In this document: positions 52,629 through 62,442 of the stretch, in pieces
Layout of the letters: each line of letters starts with the position of its first letter
How positions within the stretch are numbered: position 1 is the first letter of the stretch
Assembly: GCA_025454405.1 (NCBI GenBank)
Contig: JALOON010000024.1
Span: 1-64,000 of the forward strand
Direction of reading: 5' to 3'
Length of the DNA stretch: 64,000 nt
DNA from: Oscillatoriaceae cyanobacterium Prado104
GTDB taxonomy: Bacteria; Cyanobacteriota; Cyanobacteriia; Cyanobacteriales; Microcoleaceae
Notes under the pieces: model-generated
What the model was told of the DNA's origin: nothing
Databases searched by the model: none
What the model saw: the letters and a program-made list of their open reading frames with translations, nothing else
Made by a program: the position numbers and the translations under genes

Positions 52629-53933
52629 GTGGACAGACTGATAAGCATTGGTGAGTTAGCAGAACTCAAGGCAGTGAGCGTTGACACAATACGACGCTGG
52701 GAAAAAGAGGGAAAACTGGAATCAGTCCGCACAGATGGCGGGCATAGGCGATACCGTCTTTCGGACTTTGTTGAGCAAAAAATCGGAAAGACGATTGCTT
52801 ACGCCAGAGTTTCCAGTCACGACCAAAAAGCCGATCTTGACAGACAGGATGCCGTCCTGTCGGGTTATTGCCAATCTTTTGGCTGGGAGTATGAAGTTAT
52901 CAGAGATTTGGGTAGCGGCATGAATAATAAAAAGCGCAGACTAACTTTGCTAGTTAATAGACTTGAACATTTAAAAATCAAGCCTATCAAAGCCTTCATC
53001 CCTCGTGGTGATATTTTTGTCGTCGGTTCCAAGGACGAGTCTTTTGGCAATCAAGTCTGCCAGTGGAATGGGGATAGACTAACTTTCAGAGTCCCCAAGT
53101 GCTTAGAGGCACGATTTGGAAAAACAGTGTCTTCTGAGGTTGGTGATTTTGAGCGCAACATAAATAGGTTGCCAGAATGTGGAGCTAAGACCTGGCATTT
53201 CTACCGCAAAAGTGGAAAGTGGGTTATTGCTGTGCAGTTTACCCCAAAGCCTGTGAAGCGAACCTCTAAGGAAAGGCTGTTCGGTTGCATCGGAATTGAC
53301 ATGAATCCCGGTTCTATTGGGTGGGTGTATGTCGATCCTGAAGGGAATCTCAAAGCCAAAGGGCAGATTTCATTGCAGATGGGTTTACCCTGTGGCAAGC
53401 AACAGGCTCAAATTGTTGATGCCTGTCTGCAACTAGCTGCAAAAGCCACAGAATTTGAATGTCCTGTAGTTTGTGAAAAGCTTGATTTCTCAACAAAAAA
53501 GGAATCTTTAAGGGAGAAAAGTAGAAAGTATGCTCGGATGCTATCAAGCTGGGCGTATAGTGAGTTTTATAAACAGCTCAATGCTATTCTATCGAATCGT
53601 GGAATTGAGTTGATTGCAGTCAATCCAGCTTATTCCAGTACGATCGGCTTGGTGAAATACCTGAGAATGTATGGATTAGCCAGCGATGAATCTGCCGCAC
53701 TGGTGATTGCTCGCAGGGCGATGAAATTAAGCGAAAAAATACCTTGCTTCTTAACCGCCTATTCTGAGGTGAACTCAGAAAAGCAAGTCGGTCGCGAGTG
53801 GAACCAACTAAATAAAAAGATCGGACGTTCCGCTAAAATATTACGTCATTGTGATTATTATAGCGTTTCTAACTGGAGTTTCTTGGTCAACCTCGACGCC
53901 GGGGAAGCGCAAGCACTAAGAAAGAACGTTTAA
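52629..53933 (+). CDS. IS607-type serine recombinase fused in frame to a TnpB fragment
   Basis: A single GTG-started frame of 434 residues. Residues 1-115 are the start of an IS607 TnpA: MerR-like HTH (ISIGELAELKAVSVDTIRRW) then the serine recombinase ARVSSHDQKADLDRQ with the nucleophile near Ser62. At about residue 103-120 it passes into TnpB, beginning near IPRGDIFVVGSKDESFGNQV. TnpB RuvC residues Asp224 (GIDMNP), Glu283 (CEKLDF) and Asp353 (ASDESAALVIARR) are all present. TnpA lacks its second half, including the Arg-rich catalytic part, and TnpB lacks its N-terminus. Likely an internal deletion of an IS607 element; recombinase activity is probably lost. Confidence 0.82.
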   Translation: MDRLISIGELAELKAVSVDTIRRWEKEGKLESVRTDGGHRRYRLSDFVEQKIGKTIAYARVSSHDQKADLDRQDAVLSGYCQSFGWEYEVIRDLGSGMNNKKRRLTLLVNRLEHLKIKPIKAFIPRGDIFVVGSKDESFGNQVCQWNGDRLTFRVPKCLEARFGKTVSSEVGDFERNINRLPECGAKTWHFYRKSGKWVIAVQFTPKPVKRTSKERLFGCIGIDMNPGSIGWVYVDPEGNLKAKGQISLQMGLPCGKQQAQIVDACLQLAAKATEFECPVVCEKLDFSTKKESLREKSRKYARMLSSWAYSEFYKQLNAILSNRGIELIAVNPAYSSTIGLVKYLRMYGLASDESAALVIARRAMKLSEKIPCFLTAYSEVNSEKQVGREWNQLNKKIGRSAKILRHCDYYSVSNWSFLVNLDAGEAQALRKNV

Positions 53934-53950
53934 AGCTGATACCGCAGAGC

Positions 53951-53975
53951 TTACCCAGGTTTGCCTAGGTTTTTA
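53951..53975 (+). other. Hairpin after the fused IS607 gene
   Basis: ACCCAGG and CCTAGGT nearly match as a stem with a TTTG loop, followed by TTTTTATA, about 17 bases after the stop. It could be the element's right-end/omega-RNA structure or a terminator. Confidence 0.4.
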
Positions 53976-53985
53976 TAAGCGGCGA

Positions 53986-54014
53986 TAAAAAAAATGAAGC
54001 AGGGACAATTCCCT
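53986..54014 (-). terminator. Possible terminator of the rbc operon
   Basis: On the minus strand AGGGA-ATTG-TCCCT is followed by GCTTC and a run of eight T (53987-53994). The stem is short, so confidence is limited. Confidence 0.4.
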
Positions 54015-54063
54015 ACCTCAATTTTCAACCAACTTTTACCCTACAAAATAGGAGTATTCAAGC

Positions 54064-54399
54064 TTAGTAGCCTCTGGTATTAGGCTTGTGAACGATAAAG
54101 CTCAGCACTTGGCACTGTTTCACGTTGTCAAAACCCATCACGCGAATGTAGCAGTGGGGGTATTCTTGACGGCAAGCTTGGATTTCAGCCATGATTTCCG
54201 GCACTGTTTTAGCAGCAAACAAAGGCAATTTCCACAAAGTCCAGAAGTGAACTTCTGCAGCAGAGCTTTCGTTGAACTCTACACCGGGAATGTAGCCTTG
54301 ATCCAGAATGTATTGGAGTTGCTTGGCAATTTGCGCGTCAGTCAGAGCGGGCAAGTATGACAGAGTTTCGTAACGGCGCTCTTTCGGTAAAGTCTTCAT
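54064..54399 (-). CDS. rbcS: Ribulose-bisphosphate carboxylase small subunit
   Basis: Small subunit of form IB Rubisco, 111 residues. Typical segments are [20 protein letters not shown] at the start and [20 protein letters not shown] in the middle. Eight copies cap the RbcL octamer. Third gene of rbcL-rbcX-rbcS; 45 bases after rbcX. It is followed by a possible terminator. Confidence 0.97.
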   Translation of the reverse strand: MKTLPKERRYETLSYLPALTDAQIAKQLQYILDQGYIPGVEFNESSAAEVHFWTLWKLPLFAAKTVPEIMAEIQACRQEYPHCYIRVMGFDNVKQCQVLSFIVHKPNTRGY

Positions 54400-54444
54400 T
54401 TTTGGTATCTCTAAGGTGTATGTCCGATCGCGCTTGTCGATCGG

Positions 54445-54855
54445 TTAACTGGACAAATTATCCAGATTCGGTTCGGGATCGATTGAACTTTCAGGATTGC
54501 TGCTAGGGAGAGACCAATTAAGTTGCGTGACTCGCTCTAAATACTGGCGTCTGTGTTCCATATTCGCCTGTTGAATGTTCGCACGAACCATCTCCGGCAA
54601 AAAGTCCACTACATCATGAGCGAGATACTCCCGCACAGTCACGATCCGAAATCCCAACTCTTGATTTTCCAACAGCAGTTCTTGAATGTAAGCTTCCCCA
54701 TCTTGGATTTTGCCCTTTGAGGAAAAGCCGCTCAGCCAGAGTGCCAGAGGAGGATTGGTCTCGCTCAACTGATCGATTACAATCCGCACAGATTGATAGG
54801 TTAGGTAACTTGCCAGCACCTTAGCGGTGTCCTTCGCAACTTGTTTGAGATCCAT
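54445..54855 (-). CDS. rbcX: Rubisco assembly chaperone RbcX
   Basis: Dimeric helical chaperone that binds the RbcL C-terminal [12 protein letters not shown] peptide, visible at the end of RbcL here, and drives L8 assembly. 136 residues from MDLKQVAKDTAKVLASYLTY (54855); the frame is open upstream into rbcL but the upstream part has no relation. The central groove segment (QSVRIVIDQLSETNPPLALW) is present. The position between rbcL and rbcS is the cyanobacterial norm. Confidence 0.95.
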   Translation of the reverse strand: MDLKQVAKDTAKVLASYLTYQSVRIVIDQLSETNPPLALWLSGFSSKGKIQDGEAYIQELLLENQELGFRIVTVREYLAHDVVDFLPEMVRANIQQANMEHRRQYLERVTQLNWSLPSSNPESSIDPEPNLDNLSS

Positions 54856-54991
54856 GTTTGACCCCAGCTCCTGAGATTTTAGATGTTGGATTTTAGATTT
54901 TGGATGCAAACTCGCTTGTAAATCTTCTTCAAAGATAAAGACTTCCCAGCAAGTTTGCGATCTCCCGTCTAAAATCTCAAACCCCAAATCA

Positions 54992-56422
54992 TCAGACGGT
55001 ATCCATTGCCTCAAACTCGAACTTGATTTCTTTCCACAGTTCGCAAGCAACAGCCAGTTCCGGGCTCCAACGGGCGGCTTCGCGGATGATGTCGCCACCT
55101 TCGCGCATCAAGTTGCGGCCTTCGTTGCGGGCTTGGATGCAAGCTTCCAAAGCAACGCGGTTAGCTGTTGCACCAGGTGCGTTGCCCCAAGGGTGGCCCA
55201 AGGTGCCACCGCCGAACTGCAAGCAGGAGTCGTCGCCGAAGATTTCCACCAATGCGGGCATGTGCCAGATGTGGATACCGCCGGAAGCTACCGGCATGAC
55301 ACCAGGCATGGATGCCCAGTCTTGAGTGAAGTAGATACCGCGAGCGCGGTCTTGTTCTACGTGGTCTTCGCGCATCAAGTCTACGAAGCCCATCGTGATG
55401 CCTTTTTCGCCTTCGAGTTTGCCCACAACTGTACCGGAGTGCAGGTGGTCGCCGCCGGACATCCGCAAGCACTTGGCCAATACGCGGAAGTGGATGCCGT
55501 GGTTTTTCTGACGGTCGATTACGGCGTGCATGGCGCGGTGGATGTGCAGCAGCAAGCCGTTGCTGCGGCAGTATTTCGCCAAGGTGGTGTTCGCTGTGAA
55601 ACCGCCGGTCAGGTAGTCGTGCATGACGATCGGCGTTTTGATTTCTTTGGCGAACTGCGCGCGCTCCATCATTTCTTCGCAGGTGGGGGCGGTCACGTTC
55701 AGGTAGTGGCCCTTGACTTCGCCGGTTTCTGCTTGAGCTTTTTCAATTGCTTCTTGTACGAACAGGAAGCGATCGCGCCAGCGCATGAACGGCTGCGAGT
55801 TGATGTTTTCGTCGTCTTTGGTGAAGTCCAAACCGCCGCGGAGGCACTCGTAAACGGCGCGTCCGTAGTTCTTCGCAGACAAGCCGAGTTTCGGTTTGAT
55901 CGTGCAGCCCAGCAAAGGACGGCCGTATTTGTTCAATTTGTCGCGCTCGACGGTGATACCGTGAGGAGGACCTTGGAAGGTTTTCAGGTAAGCGATGGGA
56001 ATCCGCAAGTCTTCCAAACGCAACGCGCGCAAGGCTTTGAAACCGAATACGTTGCCGACGATCGAGGTCAGCATGTTGGTTACGGAGCCTTCTTCAAACA
56101 GATCCAAAGGATAGGCAACAAAACAGATGTACTGATTGTCTTCGCCCGGTACTGGCTCAACGTCGTAGCAGCGACCTTTGTAGCGGTCGAGGTCGGTCAG
56201 TAGGTCAGTCCATACAGTCGTCCAAGTACCAGTCGAAGATTCAGCAGCTACAGCAGCCCCGGCTTCTTCTGGGGGTACTCCCGGCTGCGGCGTTACGCGG
56301 AATGCAGCCAATATATCTGTATCTTTGGGAGTGTAATCCGGCGTGTAATACGTCAGTTTATAGTCTTTAACTCCGGCTTTATACCCAGCCTTTGACTGAG
56401 TTTGGGTTTGAGCGTAAGCCAT
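54992..56422 (-). CDS. rbcL: Ribulose-bisphosphate carboxylase large subunit (form IB)
   Basis: Catalytic subunit that fixes CO2 onto ribulose-1,5-bisphosphate in carboxysomes; 476 residues, the normal form IB length. The active-site signature [20 protein letters not shown] includes the carbamylated Lys; [11 protein letters not shown] (loop 6 lysine 334 region in VVGKLEGE) and the C-terminal [12 protein letters not shown] are intact. ATG 56422 is preceded by AGGAAACGAG. First gene of rbcL-rbcX-rbcS. Confidence 0.98.
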   Translation of the reverse strand: MAYAQTQTQSKAGYKAGVKDYKLTYYTPDYTPKDTDILAAFRVTPQPGVPPEEAGAAVAAESSTGTWTTVWTDLLTDLDRYKGRCYDVEPVPGEDNQYICFVAYPLDLFEEGSVTNMLTSIVGNVFGFKALRALRLEDLRIPIAYLKTFQGPPHGITVERDKLNKYGRPLLGCTIKPKLGLSAKNYGRAVYECLRGGLDFTKDDENINSQPFMRWRDRFLFVQEAIEKAQAETGEVKGHYLNVTAPTCEEMMERAQFAKEIKTPIVMHDYLTGGFTANTTLAKYCRSNGLLLHIHRAMHAVIDRQKNHGIHFRVLAKCLRMSGGDHLHSGTVVGKLEGEKGITMGFVDLMREDHVEQDRARGIYFTQDWASMPGVMPVASGGIHIWHMPALVEIFGDDSCLQFGGGTLGHPWGNAPGATANRVALEACIQARNEGRNLMREGGDIIREAARWSPELAVACELWKEIKFEFEAMDTV

Positions 56423-57012
56423 ATCTCGTTTCCTGGTATTCGCTTAATTTTTTTGCCCGATGGCAGGCTTTTAAAAATATATCAATAAAGTGGCGTTTTC
56501 AAATTTTAATATTCTTTTAATCATCATAAGAATTATTTATTTAGTTTGCATAGTGTGATTAAACTTAACATATCTTATTAAATAAAAGTCGCGAAGGATG
56601 CAGGGAGAAAGCTTAGGGATCGTTTGGCGGGAGAGAATTTCGCTCGATCGAAAGATATTGTTAAGCAAGCCGAACACTGGACGGATGTACTATATGTAAA
56701 GAGTTTGAGACTGAAAAATTAGAATGGCTGAGGCATCGATATTTAGATTTTAGATTTGAGATGTTGGATTGGAGATGGGAGATTTGGGATGGAAGATTTG
56801 GGATGGGAGATGGCAGGTCTGTTAGTGATAAATACCTAAGTTTGCGATAGATAAAGGGATTTTGGGCGATCGAGAATTTCAACCAATCTCATCGATTTTA
56901 GATTGGGGATTGGGGATTGGGAATTGGGCTAAGCTGGACTCCATGCCCTCCGCTACGCTTCGCCCATGCCTTCTTCCTTCTTCCTTCTTCCTTCTAGTCA
57001 ACAGTCCTTTCG
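56423..57012. other. rbcL upstream region and repeat tracts
   Basis: The first 170 bases next to rbcL are very A/T-rich and should hold its long leader and promoter. Beyond this are TGGGATT/GGGATTG heptamer tracts (56760-56815 and 56882-56925) and a CTTCCTT tract (56966-57000). No gene is supported. Confidence 0.6.
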
Positions 57013-57462
57013 TCAACTGTCAACTGGCTTTTGCCTGCGATCGTCCAACCACTGCTGCAAGATGATGGCTGCTGCTTTTTTGTCGATCGCGCCCTTATTT
57101 TGCGATGGCGCAATCCCTTCGGCTTTGAGCATTTCTTCCGCTTCGATCGAAGTCAGGCGCTCGTCTGCGTACTCTAGGGGAAGAGATAAAGCTGCTGCGA
57201 GGCGCGAGGCATATTTTTGTACTTGTCGCGCTTGAGCGCCTAACTCACCGTCCAAAGAGTAAGGCAAGCCGACTACTAAAATTTGCACTCCCCGCTCTTG
57301 CACGATCGCTCGCAGGAAAGCTACATCTCGATCGAAGGACGATCTTTTGAGCGTAGTAATGCCCGTGGCAATTAAACCCGTACCGTCGCACCCGGCAATG
57401 CCTACTCGTTTGAGACCGATATCCAATCCCAGTGCCGAAATCCAGAATTTCCCGTCAGCCAC
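57013..57462 (-). CDS. ruvX: Putative pre-16S rRNA nuclease/Holliday junction resolvase RuvX (YqgF)
   Basis: RNase H-fold protein of 149 residues. The conserved motifs are ALGLDIGLKRVGIAGCD (first Asp), LVVGLPYSLDG and EYADERLTSIEAEEML (second acidic site), with DKKAAAIILQQWLD at the end holding the last Asp. In bacteria this essential protein processes 16S rRNA; a resolvase role was proposed earlier. Confidence 0.9.
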   Translation of the reverse strand: MADGKFWISALGLDIGLKRVGIAGCDGTGLIATGITTLKRSSFDRDVAFLRAIVQERGVQILVVGLPYSLDGELGAQARQVQKYASRLAAALSLPLEYADERLTSIEAEEMLKAEGIAPSQNKGAIDKKAAAIILQQWLDDRRQKPVDS

Positions 57463-57690
57463 GATCGACTCCTTTAATTTATTGGACTTTGGACAAAGAG
57501 GGAAATTACTTCGCGATTGAATATCGCGAAGTAAAGTAGCTAGTTAAATACTATCGGGAGCATTTTGAGCTAAAGCATTCAATTGTTGGAAATTGCAATG
57601 CAATCTTTCCAACTGATGAATCAAATGTTTGTGTCCTCGATCGCGATGTTTTAACTGCACGCTGATTGCAAAATTTTCAAATTGAGCATT

Positions 57691-58557
57691 CTAGACCGCG
57701 AACATTCTCGATCGAACGCTCTCTTGAAACTGTTTTGGAGTCAGGCCGATCGCTTTGCGAAACTGCGCAGTGAAATGGCTTTGATTGGAGAATCCGGTTT
57801 GGTAAGAGACTTCTGCTACTGAAAGCCGCATCACCGAAAGCAGCATTTTTGCCCGTTCGATCCGCCGCTGCATAATGTATCGGTGGGGCGGTTCTCCAGT
57901 TGCAGCTTTGAAGGCGCGGGCGAAGTGAAATTGACTCATGGGAATTAGGGCTGCGAGGGTTGCGATCGCCAAATCCTCTGCCAAGCGATCCTCAATGTAG
58001 TCCTTCAGTTGCCTGAGTTTCAAACCCTCTAGAGAAACGACTTCAGTTTTGGGCCCAACAATGCCTCTTGTATGATTTCTCAACAGATGTACTGCCAACA
58101 AGTTTCGCAGCGACTCTACATATAAATTGCCTGCTAAACCACCACTCAAAATCTCTGCCTTCAACAATTGCGCCACATACAGAATGGTTGGATCTTGAAA
58201 AATAACCCGATGTTCAACTTCTGTTGCCGCAGATAATCCATTTTCAACTGCGATCCGCTGCAACAAAGCCGGATCGAGTGCCAAGTTGATATATTCACTC
58301 GGCTTGACTCGATAATGCCAAACAAACTCTCGATCGCCATACAAAAATATGCTGCCGGCAGGTAAGCTAGTGCGCTGAGACTCCCCATCTACTGACCAGA
58401 TCGTCTTTTCGTGAGGTTCAAACGCAACGCTAATCACCTGCTGGGGCATGGCAAAGTCAAACTCGCCCACCGCATCAAGTCGTCCGTACTCGACCAGCAA
58501 ACCATCCCACTCATTTTTCAGAATTGTCGCGATGGGTTCAATAACGGGAGACAGCAT
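57691..58557 (-). CDS. AraC-family transcriptional regulator
   Basis: DNA-binding regulator of 288 residues with an N-terminal cupin-like sensing domain (SLPAGSIFLYGDREFVWHYR) and two C-terminal helix-turn-helix units: ATLAALIPMSQFHFARAFKA and the signature VSYQTGFSNQSHFTAQFRKA then GLTPKQFQESV. Ligand and targets unknown; it stands alone and diverges from nothing nearby. Confidence 0.85.
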   Translation of the reverse strand: MLSPVIEPIATILKNEWDGLLVEYGRLDAVGEFDFAMPQQVISVAFEPHEKTIWSVDGESQRTSLPAGSIFLYGDREFVWHYRVKPSEYINLALDPALLQRIAVENGLSAATEVEHRVIFQDPTILYVAQLLKAEILSGGLAGNLYVESLRNLLAVHLLRNHTRGIVGPKTEVVSLEGLKLRQLKDYIEDRLAEDLAIATLAALIPMSQFHFARAFKAATGEPPHRYIMQRRIERAKMLLSVMRLSVAEVSYQTGFSNQSHFTAQFRKAIGLTPKQFQESVRSRMFAV

Positions 58558-58722
58558 AAACGCTTGAGAAGGAAACTTATTGGCTGAATGCTATCCCATT
58601 CTACCAGCGCCGCCCCAGATTGGACTATTGAAATTCTTTCACCCGATCGATCTCCCATCGTGGAACAAGTCATTTGCGTACCAGACTTTGCGCGAAACTG
58701 GCAATTAAAAGCAAGCGATCGA

Positions 58723-59439
58723 CTATAGATTCGCCAATCCCAAATAGCGAATACCTTCCGGCGCAACATCAAACCGACAGGGTAAAATTTCTACACCTGC
58801 ACTAATTGCTTGTCTGAACAATTCTCCGTAAGTGCGATCGGCACTATCTCCAGGCGCAAAATCAGTGCAATCTCCCCGATTGATAAAATACAGCATGACA
58901 GCCCGATCGCCCTGTCGCACCACCCCCATTAATTCTCGCAAATGTTTCTGTCCTCTCTCCGTTACTGTATCGGGAAATAAAGCTAATTTATCTTTTGCCC
59001 AAGTGGTATTTTTAACTTCAACAAAAATCGGTTTTTCCCCACCAGACAGCAAAAAATCAACTCTACTTTTGTTATCCGTACCGAAAGCAACCTCGGGCTG
59101 AATTAAACTGTAATTTCCCATTTCTGGAAATAATCGCAATTCCAAAGCAGACTTAATTATGCGATTTGGCAGTGCTGTATTAACTCCCACCCAAACGGGT
59201 TCCGTATCGCACAGTTTAATTAATTCCCAAGTATAAGCTAACTTGCGTTTCGGATTGTTGCTGTTAGATACTAGCACCGGATTGCCGGGAATGCAAACAC
59301 CAGTCATCGGGCCGGTATTCGGACAGTGTGCGGTGATGATTTCTCCCGTAGCTAGTTCGATATCTGCGAAAAATCGCTTGTACCGCTTGATGAGAATTCC
59401 TGGCAAAAGAGGGGGATATTTGTAAATTAATTCAGTCAT
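58723..59439 (-). CDS. sfsA: SfsA family protein (DNA-binding/nuclease-like)
   Basis: A 238-residue member of the SfsA family, named for sugar fermentation stimulation in E. coli and having a nuclease-like fold. Family motifs are RYKRFFADIELATGEIITAHCPNTGPM at the start (shown here as FFADIELATGEII and CPNTGPMTG), VDFLLSGGEKPIFVEVKNTT with the E-x-K and RGQKHLRELMGVVRQGDRAV. Function in cyanobacteria unknown. Confidence 0.9.
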   Translation of the reverse strand: MTELIYKYPPLLPGILIKRYKRFFADIELATGEIITAHCPNTGPMTGVCIPGNPVLVSNSNNPKRKLAYTWELIKLCDTEPVWVGVNTALPNRIIKSALELRLFPEMGNYSLIQPEVAFGTDNKSRVDFLLSGGEKPIFVEVKNTTWAKDKLALFPDTVTERGQKHLRELMGVVRQGDRAVMLYFINRGDCTDFAPGDSADRTYGELFRQAISAGVEILPCRFDVAPEGIRYLGLANL

Positions 59440-59782
59440 TAATCAGTTGATAGTTGATAGTTGATAGTTGATAGTTGATAGTTGAAGAATGCGAGTGTCC
59501 TCGATCGCGATCGTCGATTGTTGATATGCAAGCACTCTAACGTCATTAGTCATTGTTGTCATGAATCAAATATTTACAATTTAAAATCCTGTAAATTAAC
59601 ATCATAATTTCTGTAGGGGCGGGTTCATCAACAATATCTGCCAACAATCGACCATCTCAAAAACCCGCCCCCACCCAACAGATCGATCGTCACATACATT
59701 AAGCTACAATACAACACAAAAGATCCAATAAACCTGTCGCAGCCGAGATCTTCAAGCGAGATCGACCCTATCCTATCCTATC
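59440..59782. other. Intergenic region with repeats
   Basis: Holds a (GTTGATA)n heptamer tract (59445-59482) and an inverted repeat GGGGCGGGTT (59616-59625) / AACCCGCCCC (59662-59671). No gene. Confidence 0.6.
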
Positions 59783-60484
59783 TTATTTGTCTTCTTTTCT
59801 CAACTCATTAATTTCATCATTCAACGGCTTATTTTGACGCCCTTTAATCAACTGTTTCATCTGAGTTTTAAATGCTTCCACGAGTTCGGGACTGGCTTGA
59901 GTTTTTTTCCAAGAATCGCGGGAAGTTAGGCGTTCCGACCAAGCCTGCAAATTCGGATATTTGTCTAAAGATATGCCCAACTCTGGCAGCCAAACTATGG
60001 AGACTCCAGCGACAATATCGGCAAGAGTAATGCTGCTGCCAAAAACTGGGCGATCGACCAACAAACCCTCAAAAAAGTTCAGTACCGCAGCTATTTGCTG
60101 TTGCGATTTTTCCAACTCTTTCGGGTCAGCTTCGCCGCCGAAAGTTTGCCGAACTAAAGGACTTATTGCTGGCGACAATTCATTGACAGTTACCATTTGT
60201 ACCATGCGGGCGATCGCCCTTTCTTGCGGATCCTCTGGCAGCAAGGCGGGGACGGGATACTTAGCCTCTAAATAATCCAGAATTGCCAGCGTTTCTATAA
60301 CGTGAAAATCGCCATCCGCTAAAACTGGTACGTGATGAAAAGGGCTAATTGCCAAAAAATCCGGCTGAAACTGGTCGCCATTTAATTTAAGAGGAATCAA
60401 CTCAAACTCAAGCTCTTTTTCCAGCAAAGCGATCCAGACGCGGCGAGCGTTAGTGGACAGCGGATTGTAATAAAGTTTTAGCAC
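59783..60484 (-). CDS. Glutathione S-transferase family protein
   Basis: Cytosolic enzyme of 233 residues with a thioredoxin-fold N-domain (MLKLYYNPLSTNARRVWIAL, where the Ser of the active site would lie, and the cis-Pro in HHVPVLADGD with the glutathione-binding VIETLAILDYLE) and a helical C-domain (ITLADIVAGVSIVWLPELGI). Substrate unknown. It uses the cofactor made by GshB. Confidence 0.87.
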   Translation of the reverse strand: MLKLYYNPLSTNARRVWIALLEKELEFELIPLKLNGDQFQPDFLAISPFHHVPVLADGDFHVIETLAILDYLEAKYPVPALLPEDPQERAIARMVQMVTVNELSPAISPLVRQTFGGEADPKELEKSQQQIAAVLNFFEGLLVDRPVFGSSITLADIVAGVSIVWLPELGISLDKYPNLQAWSERLTSRDSWKKTQASPELVEAFKTQMKQLIKGRQNKPLNDEINELRKEDK

Positions 60485-60727
60485 GATTGCACCTCCTAAA
60501 AATAGATATTTACTAGATTAAATTATCTTCGATCGAGCATAGCATAAAACGCAGCCATATAAATTGGGTTTGCAGTCAGGATTTTCCTCCTTAACGAGGT
60601 TTGCACTCAGGATTTTAGTCCGCAACCAGGCAATTCACAAGATAAATTTGCTCGTTTCGTGCTACGATCGTCCCGATTCACTACTAAACTAAGTGAAGCC
60701 TTTTAGCATTAGCGTTTGTAACCATTT

Positions 60728-62341
60728 GTGGCAGAATCACAGAAGCCCTCTCGTTCCCTAGCAGGCATTGCCGGTATAGTCGCAGTCGCCACTCTGATTA
60801 GCAAAGTCTTCGGATTGGTGCGCCAAATTGCCATAGCCGCAGCCTTTGGAGTCGGTGTCGCCGTCGATGCCTACAACTACGCCTACGTCATTCCCGGTTT
60901 TTTATTTATTTTGCTGGGAGGCATCAACGGGCCATTTCACAGCGCCATAGTCAGCGTTTTAGCCCGCCGCGACAAAAAAGAAGCAGCGCCTTTAGTCGAA
61001 ACAATTACTACCTTAGTCGGCGGCTTGTTGCTGTTAATAACAATTGCTTTAATTATTTTTGCTGACCCGCTAATCGATTTAGTAGCGCCGGGATTGAACA
61101 AAACAGCACAAGGTTTAGAAATCAAAGCAATTGCCGTGCAACAATTTCGGATTATGGCACCAATGGCATTGCTTTCCGGCTTAATCGGCATCGGTTTTGG
61201 CACTCTCAACGCGGCCGATATGTATTGGCTGCCTTCCATCAGCCCGTTATTTTCCAGTGTTGCGCTTGTCGGCGGTTTGGGAATTCTCGCCCTGCAACTT
61301 GGAGACAAAATCATTCAACCGGAATACGCAGTAATCGGCGGCTTAGTATTAGCATGGGGAACGCTAGCAGGGGCAGTTTTGCAGTGGTTGGTGCAACTAA
61401 CTGCGCAGTGGCGTGCGGGCTTGGGAAAATTGCGTTTGCGGTTTAATTTCAAACAGCCCGGAGTGCCAGAAGTAATTAAGGTAATGGTGCCCGCTACCTT
61501 ATCTTCGGGAATGCTGCAAATTAACGTCTACACTGACCTTTTTTTTGCATCCTACATCCCTCAAGCAGCGGCTGCGATGGGCTATGCAGGGTTGTTGGTC
61601 ATGACGCCTGTAGGCATTATTTCTAATGTAATTTTAGTGCCATTTTTGCCAATATTTTCTCGCCTCACCGATCCGCAAGACTGGCCGGAATTAAAAGATA
61701 GAATCCGCCAATCTCTAGTGTTAACCGCAATTGCGATGCTGCCTTTGAGTGCTTTAATGGTAACGCTTGCCACGCCAATAGTCCGCATTGTTTACGAACG
61801 CTACGCTTTTAATCAGTCAGCATCGCAATTTGTCGCGCCGGTATTGATGGCTTACAGCGTGGGAATGTTTGTTTATTTGGGCCGCGATGTTTTAGTAAGG
61901 GTATTTTACGCTTTGGGAGACGGCGAAACGCCTTTTCGCATCAGTATTTTCAACATCTTTTTGAACGCGCTGCTGGATTATTTATTAGTAAACTCTTTCG
62001 GCGCGCCGGGGTTAGTTCTAGCGACAGTGGGAGTCAACATTTCATCAATGGTAATGCTGCTGTACGTATTGAATAAAAAACTGGGCGGCTTGCCTTGGGG
62101 CGAATGGAGCATGCCTTTACTCGGACTAACTGCTGCCAGTATTTTAACTGGCATCCAAGCTTGGGGGATTCTCGGACTTTCCCAGCAATTTTTGGGAACT
62201 GAAGGTATGTTAATTCAATTAGTGCAGTTGAGTTTAGCTAGTTTGGCAGGATTGGTAATTTTTGCAATCTGCGCCCATCAGATGAAGTTACCAGAAATTG
62301 ATATGTTTGTCGATCGCATCCAGCGACGTTTTGGGAAATAA
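60728..62341 (+). CDS. murJ: Lipid II flippase MurJ
   Basis: Inner-membrane flippase of 537 residues with 14 predicted helices that moves lipid II across the membrane for peptidoglycan synthesis. Starts with GTG 60728. Family features are LISKVFGLVRQIAIAAAFGV, the NGPFHSAIVSVLARRDKKEA loop after helix 2, and QINVYTDLFFASYIPQAAAA. Common housekeeping gene; ruvA follows after about 100 bases. Confidence 0.92.
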   Translation: MAESQKPSRSLAGIAGIVAVATLISKVFGLVRQIAIAAAFGVGVAVDAYNYAYVIPGFLFILLGGINGPFHSAIVSVLARRDKKEAAPLVETITTLVGGLLLLITIALIIFADPLIDLVAPGLNKTAQGLEIKAIAVQQFRIMAPMALLSGLIGIGFGTLNAADMYWLPSISPLFSSVALVGGLGILALQLGDKIIQPEYAVIGGLVLAWGTLAGAVLQWLVQLTAQWRAGLGKLRLRFNFKQPGVPEVIKVMVPATLSSGMLQINVYTDLFFASYIPQAAAAMGYAGLLVMTPVGIISNVILVPFLPIFSRLTDPQDWPELKDRIRQSLVLTAIAMLPLSALMVTLATPIVRIVYERYAFNQSASQFVAPVLMAYSVGMFVYLGRDVLVRVFYALGDGETPFRISIFNIFLNALLDYLLVNSFGAPGLVLATVGVNISSMVMLLYVLNKKLGGLPWGEWSMPLLGLTAASILTGIQAWGILGLSQQFLGTEGMLIQLVQLSLASLAGLVIFAICAHQMKLPEIDMFVDRIQRRFGK

Positions 62342-62442
62342 TCTTGGGAAATAATACTATTTTCGCTGGCACCAACATCAGAATTTTCCAAGTACAGCGC
62401 GAGGAGTTGGATGAAAGCACATAGCCGTGTATTATTAAATCT

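Noticed and set aside
55133-56203. Very long open frame on the plus strand opposite rbcL
   Set aside because: It is a codon-bias shadow of rbcL with no protein-family resemblance.
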